From positions 372,001 through 436,000 of the forward strand of contig JADJYX010000041.1 in assembly GCA_016719535.1 (NCBI GenBank): a DNA stretch of 64,000 nucleotides. Direction: 5' to 3'. Under the pieces are notes generated by a model, which made no database searches, was not told the DNA's origin, and saw only the letters and a list, made by a program, of their open reading frames with translations. Position numbers and translations under genes: made by a program. Origin of the DNA: Rubrivivax sp. GTDB taxonomy: Bacteria; Pseudomonadota; Gammaproteobacteria; Burkholderiales; Burkholderiaceae_C. Of this stretch, positions 48,295 through 56,638 are shown one piece after another (within the stretch, counting starts at the first letter, position 1; every line of letters begins with the position of its first letter).

Positions 48295-49244
48295 GTCCAG
48301 GGTGGGCCGTTGCAGGAGCCGGCCAGGCCGATGACGGCCAGCCGGTCGGGGCCGAGGGCGGCGGCCGGCGCGGGTGCGAGCTGCGCCCGCCGGCCCACCA
48401 CCTGCAGCAGCAGGCGCCGGCCGTCGGCGTCGGTGAGCAGGCCCTTGGCGCGCAGCACGCCGCTGCCGGCGGCGGTCAGTTGCCCCACCAGCGCCGCCAC
48501 GTCCTGCGGCCCGTCCAGGTGCCGGCTGCGGCTGACGAAGCGGCCGGCCGCGGCTGCCGGTGCGCGCAACGCCTGCGGCGCCGGGGTATCGGTATCGGTA
48601 TCGGTGCCGGTGTCGGTGCCGGTGCCGGTGTCGGTGCCGAACCCCAGGCCCAGCACCACCTCGATCGGCAGTGCAGCCTGCACGGTCTCGACCGTGCGCA
48701 CCGCGGGCAGCGAACGGCGCAGCGCGGCCAGTGCGGCGGCGTCCAGGCCGTCGACCTTGTTCAGCAGCAGCAGGTCGGCGGCCGCCAGCTGCGCGCGCAC
48801 GGTGTCGCCGACATAGGCGTCGGCCTGCAGCGCGGCCAGGCGCGGCGCATCGGCCAGCACCACGGTGCCGTTGCGCCTGATCGCGGGCAGCAGCGTCAGG
48901 CTGCGCGCCACCGCGGCGGGGTCGGCCACGCCGCTGGTCTCGAGCAGCAGCGCGTCGGGCCGCGGCTCGCGCACCGTCACCCGGCGCAGCGTGCCGATGA
49001 GGTCGGCACCATGGCTGCAGCAGATGCAGCCGCCGGCCAGTTCCAGCACCTCGCCGCTGGCGCCGGTGATGAGGTCGGCATCCAGCCCCAGGTCGCCGAA
49101 ATCGTTGACCAGCACCGCCAGCCGCAGCCCGCCGGCCTGACGCAGCAGCTGGTTGACGAGCGTGGTCTTGCCGGCGCCCAGCCAGCCGCCGATCAGCACG
49201 CAGGGCAGTGGGGCTGCCAGTGGGGCGGCCACGTTCTTGATCAC
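48291..49244 (-). CDS. CobW/Nfu-type metallochaperone GTPase
   Basis: A 317-aa CobW/COG0523 GTPase starting at GTG 49244 (GTGA overlap with the upstream gene). Walker A GGWLGAGKTTL, metal-binding CxCC as GGCICCSHG, switch TSGVADP and NKVD are intact, so it can deliver zinc or cobalt with GTP hydrolysis. The C-terminal domain is shortened and entered through an 18-residue Thr/Asp/Gly repeat linker encoded by nine GGTNNC hexamers (48585-48638), which could vary in number. It is coupled to a metal-dependent amidohydrolase, a likely client, and to the EamA exporter. Confidence 0.9.
   Translation of the reverse strand: MIKNVAAPLAAPLPCVLIGGWLGAGKTTLVNQLLRQAGGLRLAVLVNDFGDLGLDADLITGASGEVLELAGGCICCSHGADLIGTLRRVTVREPRPDALLLETSGVADPAAVARSLTLLPAIRRNGTVVLADAPRLAALQADAYVGDTVRAQLAAADLLLLNKVDGLDAAALAALRRSLPAVRTVETVQAALPIEVVLGLGFGTDTGTGTDTGTDTDTDTPAPQALRAPAAAAGRFVSRSRHLDGPQDVAALVGQLTAAGSGVLRAKGLLTDADGRRLLLQVVGRRAQLAPAPAAALGPDRLAVIGLAGSCNGPPWT
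48585..48638. repeat. Nine GGTNNC hexamers inside cobW-like gene
   Basis: Units read GGTATC three times, then GGTGCC, GGTGTC, GGTGCC, GGTGCC, GGTGTC, GGTGCC. Being a multiple of three, changes in copy number keep frame and alter the length of the Thr-Asp/Gly linker. Slippage could vary the protein between strains. Confidence 0.9.
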
Positions 49245-50881
49245 GCCTGGAAGACGCGCCCGCCCTGCACCGTGCCCCAGACGCGCAGGTCCTTCAGTGC
49301 CTCGGGCGCCGCGCTGACGGGGTCGTCGTCGAGGACACAGAAATCGGCGCGCTTGCCGCAGGCGATGGAGCCGATCTCGCCGTCCAGGTGCAGCGTGGCG
49401 GCGGCGCCCAGCGTGATGGCGTGCAAGGCCTCGGGCACGGTGATGCGTTCGGCCTCGCCCAGCACCTGGCCGCTGGCGCTGACGCGGTTGACGGCGCACC
49501 AGGCGGTAAACAGCGGCGCCAGCGGCGTGATCGGCGCGTCGCTGTGGATGGCCAGCGGCACGCCGGCGTCGAGTGCGCTGCGGCCGGCATTCATGCGCGC
49601 CGCGCGCTCGGGGCCGACCGTGATCGCCGCATGCTGGTCGCCCCAGTAATACAGGTGGTTGGCAAACAGGTTGACCGACAGGCCGAGCGCGCGCATGCGG
49701 CGGAACTGCGCCGCATCGGCCAGCTGCGCATGCTGCAGCGTGAAGCGGTGGTCGGCGCGCGGCTGCCGCGCCAGCGCGGCGTCCATGCAGTCCAGCGCCA
49801 GCGCGGTGGCCTCGTCGCCGTTGGTGTGGGTGTGCACCTGGATGCCGGCGGCCAGTGCGCGCTCGTAGCCCTCGCGCATCGCCTCGGGCGCCGCATACCA
49901 CAGGCCGTTGGGTGCACCGTTGTAGTAGCCCGGCCAGCGCAGCCGCGCCGAGAAGCCCTGGATCGAGCCGTCGGCCACCACCTTGATGCGGCCCAGCCGC
50001 AGCTGATCGGTGCTGCGCGCGCGCAGTGCCACGGCACGTTCGACCGCCTGCGCCGGGCTGATGCCGATCATGCGCAGCAGCGGTACCAGGCGCACCGGAT
50101 AGTCGGCCTCGCCGGTCAGGCGCAGCAGGGTGTCGAGCTCGGGGTCGAGCAGCGTGGCCGCGAGGTCGGTGGCGGTGGTGACGCCGGCGCGCACGGCCAG
50201 GCGGCCGAACGCGCGGATGCCGGATTCGTCGCCCGACAGGAAGGAGCGGTTCAGGCCCACGGGGTCCAGCGCCGGCAGCATGGCCTCGGGGCCCTTGAGC
50301 TCACCCGTCGGCAGGCCATCGGCGCCCAGCGGGAAGGCCGGGTGGTCGATCCCCGCGCGCAGGAAGCCGGCGGCCTGCAGCGCCACGGTATTGACGTTGA
50401 GGATGTGGCCGCTGGCGTGCAGCACGCCCACCGGCCGCGTGGTGCTGACGCGGTCGAGATCCGCGCGCGTGCAGCGGCGGCTGCCGAAATAGATGGGGTC
50501 GAAGCCCCAGCCGACGACCGGGCCGTCGGGCTGCGTCGCCGCCGCTTCGCTCAAGGTGCTCAGCATGGCGTCGATCGACGGCGAGCCGGCCACGCGGCGG
50601 CCATCGGGGTCGGTGGCGTCGAAGCAGCCGCAGTAGGCGTGGCGCCACAGCGTGCCGGCCATCAGGTGGCTGTGGCCCTCGACCAGGCCGGGCATCAGCA
50701 CGCGGTCGGCAAAACGCTCGTCCAGCGTGTGCGGGCCCCAGCCGGCCAGTTCGGCCAGCGGGCCGACACCGAGGATGCGCCCTTCGCGCACCGCCACATG
50801 CGTGGCCGTGGGGCGCGCCGGGTTCATGGTGATGATGCGGCGTGCGGCGAAGATCGTGATCGGGTCGCGCGGGGTGCTCAT
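49241..50881 (-). CDS. Amidohydrolase (YtcJ-like)
   Basis: A 546-aa metal-dependent amidohydrolase of the YtcJ/NfdA type. Metal ligands: the HxH in VEGHSHLMAG (near residue 70), IQVHTHTNGDEATALALD (~325) and AIHSDAPITPLAPL (~455). N-terminal RILGVGPLAEL and C-terminal GSIACGKRADFCVLDDDP are standard. It could hydrolyse N-acyl or formamide compounds. The stop overlaps the CobW start, which hints that CobW supplies its metal. The start at 50881 is a normal ATG. Confidence 0.92.
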   Translation of the reverse strand: MSTPRDPITIFAARRIITMNPARPTATHVAVREGRILGVGPLAELAGWGPHTLDERFADRVLMPGLVEGHSHLMAGTLWRHAYCGCFDATDPDGRRVAGSPSIDAMLSTLSEAAATQPDGPVVGWGFDPIYFGSRRCTRADLDRVSTTRPVGVLHASGHILNVNTVALQAAGFLRAGIDHPAFPLGADGLPTGELKGPEAMLPALDPVGLNRSFLSGDESGIRAFGRLAVRAGVTTATDLAATLLDPELDTLLRLTGEADYPVRLVPLLRMIGISPAQAVERAVALRARSTDQLRLGRIKVVADGSIQGFSARLRWPGYYNGAPNGLWYAAPEAMREGYERALAAGIQVHTHTNGDEATALALDCMDAALARQPRADHRFTLQHAQLADAAQFRRMRALGLSVNLFANHLYYWGDQHAAITVGPERAARMNAGRSALDAGVPLAIHSDAPITPLAPLFTAWCAVNRVSASGQVLGEAERITVPEALHAITLGAAATLHLDGEIGSIACGKRADFCVLDDDPVSAAPEALKDLRVWGTVQGGRVFQA

Positions 50882-50939
50882 GCCCCCGATGGTGCCTCAT
50901 CGCTGCGGCAAGCCGGCACCGCGGCCGTCGGGTTGCGGT

Positions 50940-51824
50940 TCAGGCGCTGTCGAGCCGTGCGCCGACCCCGTCTTCCCAGTGCAGCAGATCGTCGGTGCTG
51001 GCGTGCAGCCAGGCCAGCGCGGCGTCGCCGTGCGCCAGCCAGTCGGCCTCGGGGGCCAGGCCTTCGAGGCGCTGCAGCATCTGGTCGGCCACGAGGCCGG
51101 TCGCCACCAGCGTGTGCACCTCGGGCTCGGTGCCTTGGCTGCCCAGCGATTCCAGACTGTGGTGCAGGCGGATCGCCGCCACCACCGCCGGCGCCAGGTG
51201 CCAGGCGCGTGCGGTCAGCGCGCCCACCACGGCGTGGTCGGTGCGGTGGTTGGCATTCTCGGTGGCGATGAAGGGGCGGTCCTTGCGCGCCGCCGCCTCC
51301 ATCATCGTGCCGGCGTAGCCCTTCACGCCCTGCATCAGCACCGGCAGGCCGACATGGCTGAAGAGGCCGTAGCTCCAGGCCAGGTCGGCCGACAGCCCGG
51401 GCAGCTGCTCGGCCAGCGCCGCCATCACGATGGCGCGCCGCGTCGAGCGGTCCCAGAAGCCCTGCAGCAGCGGGCTCTTTACCGGCAGCGCGTGGCGGGC
51501 CAGAAAGCCCGTCATGATGGCCGCCGTCTGGCGCACGCCCAGGCGGTTCATCGCCTGGCCGGCCGATGCCACCGGCTGGCTGCCGGCAAAGGCGGCGCCG
51601 TTGGCATTGCGGATCAGCGTGGCGGCCATCGCCACATCGGCATTGGCGATGCGGCTGACTTCGTTGAGGTCGGGCTCGTCGCTGGCCATCGCGCGCTGCA
51701 GCCGCGTCAGCAGCTCGGGGCAGGGCGGCACGACGATCTGCTGCAGCGGGCCGCTGCGGCGTGCGGCATCGATCTCGCTGGTGATGGTGGCGATGCGCGA
51801 TCGGGCTTCGGGCGTAGCGAGCAT
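50940..51824 (-). CDS. HDOD-domain signalling protein
   Basis: A 294-aa cytoplasmic protein. The HDOD domain spans ~35-240: PPCPELLTRLQRAMASDEPDLNEVSRIANADVAMAATLIRNANGAAF, then NRLGVRQTAAIM. The HD residues are partly lost, as is normal for HDOD, so no hydrolase activity is expected. Such proteins link to chemotaxis, c-di-GMP and stress signalling. It is 58 bp downstream of the methyltransferase gene's promoter side and possibly independent. Confidence 0.9.
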   Translation of the reverse strand: MLATPEARSRIATITSEIDAARRSGPLQQIVVPPCPELLTRLQRAMASDEPDLNEVSRIANADVAMAATLIRNANGAAFAGSQPVASAGQAMNRLGVRQTAAIMTGFLARHALPVKSPLLQGFWDRSTRRAIVMAALAEQLPGLSADLAWSYGLFSHVGLPVLMQGVKGYAGTMMEAAARKDRPFIATENANHRTDHAVVGALTARAWHLAPAVVAAIRLHHSLESLGSQGTEPEVHTLVATGLVADQMLQRLEGLAPEADWLAHGDAALAWLHASTDDLLHWEDGVGARLDSA

Positions 51825-51893
51825 GGTGGGTCCAGGGCGGTCGACGCCTCGTTATCGGCGGTCGTCCGCGCGCCTTGAGCCGCCCGTGCGTGC

Positions 51894-52703
51894 TCAGGGG
51901 CTGCAGCGCTCGCCGCCGGCCCGTGCCAGCGTCACGGCTTCGGTCGCCGGGGCTTCGACGACGAGCCGCTCGTCCTGCACCCGCGCCTGCAGCGGGGTGC
52001 CGGCCGTGCCCAGCAGGCGCAGCACGCGGCCGTCCAGCCGGCCCTGCAGCGCCCACTGGCGATCGCCGCGCTGCCACAGCGCCTGCACGGCCTGGTGGCG
52101 CTGGCTGATGCGCAACTGCGTGCCGGCCGGGCCGCACCACAGGCCGTCGGCGCGCGCCGGCACCACCCAGCGGTGCAGCCGGCTCTTCTTCTCCAGGCCG
52201 ATGGTCTTTTCGGGGGCGTCGACGGTCAGCGTCTCGTCGGGCCACCAGTCGCCCATGTCCCAGTCGTGCGAGACGATGCGCGTGCCCGGCGCCAGCTGCA
52301 GCAGCGCCGGTCGCAGTTGCAGGTTGACCTCGGGCAGCAGGTACATCGTGATCACGGTGGCAGCCGAAAGGTCGGTCTTGAACAGGTCCTGCTCGCGGAA
52401 CTCCACCCGCTCGGCGACGCCGGCGCGTGCGGCGGCCGCGCGGCTGCGCGCCACCAGGTCGGGCACGATCTCCACCCCCAGGCCGCGGGCGCCGAAGCGG
52501 CGCGCGGCGGTGATGACGATGCGCCCGTCACCCGAACCGAGGTCGATCACGCGGTCGTCCGGGCCCACGCCCGCCAGCTGCAGCATCGCCAGGGTGACGT
52601 TGTCGGGCGTGGTGATGAAGGGCACCTCCTCGCCCGGCTGCGCGCGGGCGGGCGGTGGCAGCAGCGCGAGCATGGCAAGCGGCAGGAGCAGGCGGCGAAG
52701 CAT
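51894..52703 (-). CDS. Secreted SAM-dependent methyltransferase-like protein
   Basis: A 269-aa protein with a signal peptide (MLRRLLLPLAMLALLPPPARAQ), then a class I methyltransferase fold: motif I VIDLGSGDGRI, GLGVEIVPDLVARSR, REQDLFKTDLS, ITMYLLPEVNLQLRP. The C-terminal ~100 residues form an extra beta-rich domain. A periplasmic methyltransferase lacks obvious SAM supply; this signal-bearing family is nevertheless widespread in Burkholderiales. Its function is unknown. Confidence 0.85.
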   Translation of the reverse strand: MLRRLLLPLAMLALLPPPARAQPGEEVPFITTPDNVTLAMLQLAGVGPDDRVIDLGSGDGRIVITAARRFGARGLGVEIVPDLVARSRAAAARAGVAERVEFREQDLFKTDLSAATVITMYLLPEVNLQLRPALLQLAPGTRIVSHDWDMGDWWPDETLTVDAPEKTIGLEKKSRLHRWVVPARADGLWCGPAGTQLRISQRHQAVQALWQRGDRQWALQGRLDGRVLRLLGTAGTPLQARVQDERLVVEAPATEAVTLARAGGERCSP

Positions 52704-52740
52704 GAGAGGATGCTAGCCTCATCGACAGCCCGTCCTGCCC

Positions 52741-53664
52741 ATGGCCGCCGCCAGCCTGCTTGCCCTGCTCGACGACATCGCCACCGTGCTCGACGACGTG
52801 GCGGTGCTCAGCAAGGTCGCCGCCAAGAAGACCGCCGGCGTGCTCGGCGACGACCTGGCGCTCAACGCGCAGCAGGTCGCCGGCGTCACGGCCGAGCGCG
52901 AGCTGCCGGTGGTGTGGGCGGTGGCCAAGGGCTCGTTCGTCAACAAGGCCATCCTGGTGCCGGCGGCGCTGCTGATCAGTGCCTTCGCGCCCTGGCTGGT
53001 GGTGCCGCTGCTGATGGTGGGCGGTGCCTTCCTGTGCTTCGAGGGCTTCGAGAAGCTGGCGCACAGGTTTCTGCACGGCCGCGAGGCGGTCGAGGCCGAA
53101 CGCCGCCAGCTGACCGAGGCACTGCTCGACCCGCAGGTCGATCTGGTGGCCTTCGAGAAGGACAAGATCAAGGGCGCGGTGCGCACCGATTTCATCCTCT
53201 CGGCCGAGATCATCGCCATCACGCTGGGCACGGTGGCCACTGCGCCCTTCACCACGCAGGTGATGGTGCTGACCGGCATGGCGGTGGTGATGACGATCGG
53301 CGTCTACGGCTTCGTCGCCGGCATCGTCAAGCTCGACGACGCGGGCCTGTGGCTCAGCCGTCGGGCCTCGGGCGGCGCGCAGGCGCTGGGCCGCGGCATC
53401 CTGGCCGCCGCGCCCTGGCTGATGAAGGCCTTGTCGGTGCTGGGCACGGCGGCGATGTTTCTCGTCGGCGGCGGCATCCTGGTGCACGGCATCGGGCCGC
53501 TGCACCACGCCATCGACGCCATCGCCCAGCCCGTCGGCGGCTTCGGCGCGCTGCTGGTGGGCGTGCTGGGTGACGCCGTGGTCGGCATCGCTGCCGGTGC
53601 GCTGGTGCTGGCGGGCGTGACGCTGGGCAAGAAACTCTTCAAGGGCCGCGCGGCCACGGCCTGA
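52741..53664 (+). CDS. DUF808-family inner-membrane protein (YedI-like)
   Basis: A 307-aa membrane protein of the YedI/DUF808 family. N-terminal ASLLALLDDIATVLDDVAVLSKVAAKKTAGVLGDDLALNAQQVAGV is the hallmark, followed by NKAILVPAALLISAFAPWLVVPLLMVGGAFLCFEGFEK and HRFLHGREAVE. About seven helices. Function unknown. It is divergent from the methyltransferase gene (37 bp) and ends at the start of the large inverted repeat. Confidence 0.93.
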   Translation: MAAASLLALLDDIATVLDDVAVLSKVAAKKTAGVLGDDLALNAQQVAGVTAERELPVVWAVAKGSFVNKAILVPAALLISAFAPWLVVPLLMVGGAFLCFEGFEKLAHRFLHGREAVEAERRQLTEALLDPQVDLVAFEKDKIKGAVRTDFILSAEIIAITLGTVATAPFTTQVMVLTGMAVVMTIGVYGFVAGIVKLDDAGLWLSRRASGGAQALGRGILAAAPWLMKALSVLGTAAMFLVGGGILVHGIGPLHHAIDAIAQPVGGFGALLVGVLGDAVVGIAAGALVLAGVTLGKKLFKGRAATA

Positions 53665-53804
53665 ACGGCCTCGTGGTTGATGGCAGCGCCTGGTGCCATC
53701 TCGCGTTGGCCGCTGACGGCGCATTGCCGTCCTTCGCTGGTGCATCTCTTGGCCTTGGGCTGGCCTGCGCAAGCCCCCGGCGGGGGTTTCGGCCCCGCGG
53801 CCGA

Positions 53805-53836
53805 CCTACTTTCTTTGCGGGTGCAAAGAAAGTAGG
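53805..53836. repeat. Perfect hairpin in left arm
   Basis: A 14-bp stem, CCTACTTTCTTTGC with its exact complement, encloses a GGGT loop. The copy in the right arm is 11 bp. The stem is much richer in A/T than the surrounding DNA, and a terminator or protein site is possible. Confidence 0.85.
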
Positions 53837-54204
53837 CAAAGAAAGCACCTTCAATGCAACACCCCCGGCTCGTCGGCGGTGATCGATCGCCGCGCTGCGC
53901 TGCGCTCCGGCCGGCTGTGGTGACAGTTCTCGCGAAGCCTCGCTCGACAGTCCACGACCTTTCACCGACACAGGAACGCGCGCGGCGTCACGCTGGACCA
54001 CCGGCCGCACCCATGCGCAGGAGCGGGTGGCATGCCGATGGCTGGTGGTCCAGCGTGATGCGGGCCGCGCTCTCGTGTCGGTGAAAGGTCGTGGACTGTC
54101 GAGCAATCCTTTGCGAGAGCATCGAATGACAGCCGCACCGAGCGCAGCGAGCGATCCGCACCCGACGAGCCGGGGGTGTTGCATTCGAGGTGCTTTCTTT
54201 GCTT

Positions 54205-54230
54205 CCTTTCTTTGCACCCGCAAAGAAAGG
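54205..54230. repeat. Perfect hairpin in right arm
   Basis: An 11-bp stem, CCTTTCTTTGC with its exact complement, encloses an ACCC loop. It is the counterpart of the left-arm hairpin; the bases that differ keep the stem paired in each arm. Confidence 0.85.
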
Positions 54231-54376
54231 GAGTCGGCCGCCGGGCCGAAACCCCGGCCGGGGGCTTGCGCAGGCCAGACCAAGGCCAAGAGACGCACCA
54301 GCGAAGGACGGCAAAGCGCCGTCAGCCGCCCGCCTCCACGCCGGCCGGTGGCCGCCCTGGACGAGGTCCAGGGGCC

Positions 54377-54826
54377 TTACTTGCCGGCGATGGCCAGCAG
54401 CTCGACCTCGAACTGCAGCACGGCATTGGGCGGGATCACGCCGCCGGCACCGCGCTCGCCATAGGCAATGGCGGCCGGGCAGGTGAGCCTGGCCTTGCCG
54501 CCGACCTTGATCTTCTGCACGCCCTCGGTCCAGCAGGGGATGACGCGGTTGAGCGGAAATTCCGTCGGCTGCCCACGCTTGTAGGAGCTGTCGAATTCAC
54601 GGCCGTCGGGGAAGGTGCCGCGGTAGTGCACGCGCACGGTGTCGGTGGCGGCGGGCGCGGGGCCGCTGCCGTCCTTCAGCGAGCGGTAGACCAGGCCGCT
54701 GGCGGTGACGCTGGCGCCGGCTTCGGCAGCAGCGGCCTTCAGCGGGTCGGCCTGGGCGGCGGCAGCAAGCGGCAGGGCGGTCAACAGGGCAGGCAACAGG
54801 GCAAGCAAGGGGCGCAGGCTGGGCAC
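54377..54826 (-). CDS. Periplasmic FKBP-type peptidyl-prolyl isomerase
   Basis: A 149-aa FKBP with a signal peptide (MPSLRPLLALLPALLTALPLAAAAQA). FKBP core: VRVHYRGTFPDGREFDSSYKRGQPTEFPLNRVIPCWTEGVQKIKVGGKARLTCPAAIAYGERGAGGVIPPNAVLQFEVELL. The active-site Tyr, Phe and Asp positions are kept. It speeds prolyl isomerisation of exported proteins. Single-domain and short, without the FkpA dimer domain. It converges with DUF808, with the inverted repeat between. Confidence 0.94.
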   Translation of the reverse strand: MPSLRPLLALLPALLTALPLAAAAQADPLKAAAAEAGASVTASGLVYRSLKDGSGPAPAATDTVRVHYRGTFPDGREFDSSYKRGQPTEFPLNRVIPCWTEGVQKIKVGGKARLTCPAAIAYGERGAGGVIPPNAVLQFEVELLAIAGK

Positions 54827-54907
54827 GAGGTCGGACTCCGGGTGGGATGAGGGGTGCGATCATCGCAGCAACGCGAGCCTGCCGCGTCAGCAGCCGTTTC
54901 CGCCCCG

Positions 54908-56152
54908 ATGCCCGAGATCCCGCCCAGCGCCTTCGTGCTCGCCGTCTTCGGCATCGTCTACCTGGGCATGATCCTCGGCGGATTGCCGCGGCTGCACCTC
55001 GACCGCACCGGCGTGGCGCTGCTGGGCGCCATCGCCATCGTCGGCGCCGGTGTGCTGACGGTGGAGGAGGCGGCGCGCAGCATCCACCTGCCGACCATCC
55101 TGCTGCTGTTCTCGTTCATGGTCATCTCGGCGCAGATGCGGCTGGGCGGCTTCTACAGCGCCGTCACGCGGCGCATGGCCGGGCTGCCGGTCGGCCCTGC
55201 CGGGTTGCTGGGCGTGGTGATCGCCGTCGCGGCGGCGCTGTCGGCGGTCTTCACCAACGACATCGTCTGCCTGGCAATGGCGCCGGTGCTGGTCGACGCC
55301 TGCCTGCGCCGGCGCGTCGACCCCGTGCCCTACCTGCTGGCGCTGGCCTGTGCCAGCAACATCGGCTCGGCCGCCACGCTGATCGGCAACCCGCAGAACA
55401 TGCTGATCGGCCAGGTGCTGCAACTGCCCTTCGGCCGCTATGCGCTGCACGCGCTGGCCCCGGTGGCCATCAGCCTGCTGCTGCTGTGGGCGCTGCTGGC
55501 CTGGTCGCTGCGCCGCGGCGAGGGCGCACTGCCGCCGGCGCCGACCGCGCCCGACCCCGAGATCCCGCCCTTCGATGCCTGGCAGACGGCCAAGGGCCTG
55601 GCGGTGGCGCTGGCGCTGATGGTGATCTTTCTCGTCACCGACTGGCCGCACGACGTGGCCGCGCTGGTCGGTGCCGGCATCCTGCTGCTGAGCCAGCGCT
55701 TCCACTCGTCCAGGGTGATGGGCCTGATCGACTGGGAACTGCTGATCCTCTTCATGGGCCTGTTCGTCGTCAACCACGCGCTCGAGCGCAGCGGCCTCAC
55801 GGCGGCGGCGATGCAGGCCCTGGTGGCTGCCGGCGTGGACCTGCGCGACACGGCCACGCTGTTCGTCGCCACGCTGGGGCTGTCCAACCTGGTCAGCAAC
55901 GTGCCGGCGGTGATGCTGCTGCTGCCGGCCGCCACCGGGCCCGACGCGGCACGCATGGGCACGGTGCTGGCGCTGGTCAGCACGCTGGCCGGCAACCTGC
56001 TGATCGTCGGCTCGATCGCCAACATCATCGTCGTCGACGCGGCGCGCAAGCGCGGCATCGTCATCGACTGGGCGCGCCACGCGCGCACCGGCGTGCCGGT
56101 GACGGTGGCCTCGCTGGCGGTGGTGGCGCTGTGGCTGTGGGTGGCGCGCTGA
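54908..56152 (+). CDS. SLC13/ArsB-like permease
   Basis: A 414-aa inner-membrane transporter of the ion transporter (IT) superfamily, with about 11 helices. HLPTILLLFSFMVISAQMRL, FTNDIVCLAMAPVLVDAC and ASNIGSAATLIGNPQNMLIGQ are typical; NDIVCL and GNPQN line the substrate site in related ArsB/NhaD/SLC13 proteins. The second half repeats the pattern (LSNLVSNVPAVMLLLPAATG). Substrate may be an anion or dicarboxylate. Start ATG 54908 is preferred to 54854. It ends directly against the DUF3016 stop. Confidence 0.9.
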   Translation: MPEIPPSAFVLAVFGIVYLGMILGGLPRLHLDRTGVALLGAIAIVGAGVLTVEEAARSIHLPTILLLFSFMVISAQMRLGGFYSAVTRRMAGLPVGPAGLLGVVIAVAAALSAVFTNDIVCLAMAPVLVDACLRRRVDPVPYLLALACASNIGSAATLIGNPQNMLIGQVLQLPFGRYALHALAPVAISLLLLWALLAWSLRRGEGALPPAPTAPDPEIPPFDAWQTAKGLAVALALMVIFLVTDWPHDVAALVGAGILLLSQRFHSSRVMGLIDWELLILFMGLFVVNHALERSGLTAAAMQALVAAGVDLRDTATLFVATLGLSNLVSNVPAVMLLLPAATGPDAARMGTVLALVSTLAGNLLIVGSIANIIVVDAARKRGIVIDWARHARTGVPVTVASLAVVALWLWVAR

Positions 56153-56638
56153 TCAGCGCGGATCGGTCTTGGCGCCGAGCACGCGGGCCTCGAACCAGCG
56201 GTCGATCATGCGCGCCTCGTAGGCCACCGGGCGATTCTCGCCGCTGCGCAGCGAATGGCTCAGATAGGCCAAGTCGGACAGCCGGTCCTCGCCCGACTTC
56301 AGGGTCTGCCCGCCGCCGGCCAGCGTCCAGCGCAGGTGCATCGTCGGCCAGTCGGCGCTGCCCTTCAGGACGCGGATCTCGTCGACCCGGCGCATCGGCC
56401 GCACCTCGCCGGCCATGTCGACGTCCAGCACCTCGACCTTCAGCGCCTGGCCGTCGGGCAGCTGCGCGGCCAGGGACTTGAAGTGGTCGGCCAGCGCCTT
56501 GACGTTGCGCTCGCGATCGATGCCGCGACCGACGTCGGACAGCTGGTCGGCCGGCCTGAAGCTGACCTCCACCTGCCCGGCCGCCAGGGCAGCCGTGCTG
56601 GCCAGGGTCAACGCGAAGGCGAGTAGGGTTCGGTTCAT
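56153..56638 (-). CDS. DUF3016-family periplasmic protein
   Basis: A 161-aa protein with a signal peptide (MNRTLLAFALTLASTAALAAG). VEVSFRPADQLSDVGRGIDRERNVKALADHFKSLAAQLPDGQALKVEVLDVDMAGEVRP matches DUF3016. Function unknown. Its start codon overlaps the proposed start of the divergent esterase gene (56636-56639), which suggests that one of these starts lies elsewhere. Confidence 0.88.
   Translation of the reverse strand: MNRTLLAFALTLASTAALAAGQVEVSFRPADQLSDVGRGIDRERNVKALADHFKSLAAQLPDGQALKVEVLDVDMAGEVRPMRRVDEIRVLKGSADWPTMHLRWTLAGGGQTLKSGEDRLSDLAYLSHSLRSGENRPVAYEARMIDRWFEARVLGAKTDPR

Larger units (their letters stand above)
53712..54327. repeat. Large (~616 bp) imperfect inverted repeat with nested hairpins
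   Basis: Two arms of about 290-300 bp, running from GCTGACGGC (53712) to GCCGTCAGC (54327), are complementary around a centre near 54023. The outer ~165 bp match at roughly 93% by eye. A 29-bp block is exact (53943-53971 with 54075-54103), as is a 15-bp block near the centre (53988-54002 with 54044-54058). Between them the arms differ. Each arm also holds its own A/T-rich hairpin (53805-53836 and 54205-54230). It separates the convergent DUF808 and FKBP genes. Could be a head-to-head pair of dispersed repeats, a mobile non-autonomous element or a structured RNA. Confidence 0.85.
53665..54376. other. Gene-free gap of 712 bp between convergent genes
   Basis: No supported gene lies here. It is filled by the large inverted repeat (53712-54327). 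Short frames in the arms are shadows of the repeat. Flanks of 47 and 49 bp hold nothing recognisable. Confidence 0.8.

Noticed and set aside
48585..48638. CRISPR or VNTR outside a gene
   Set aside because: The hexamers are inside an intact reading frame and have no spacers.
53712..54327. Insertion sequence or CRISPR array
   Set aside because: No transposase, no direct repeats with spacers; only inverted arms are present.
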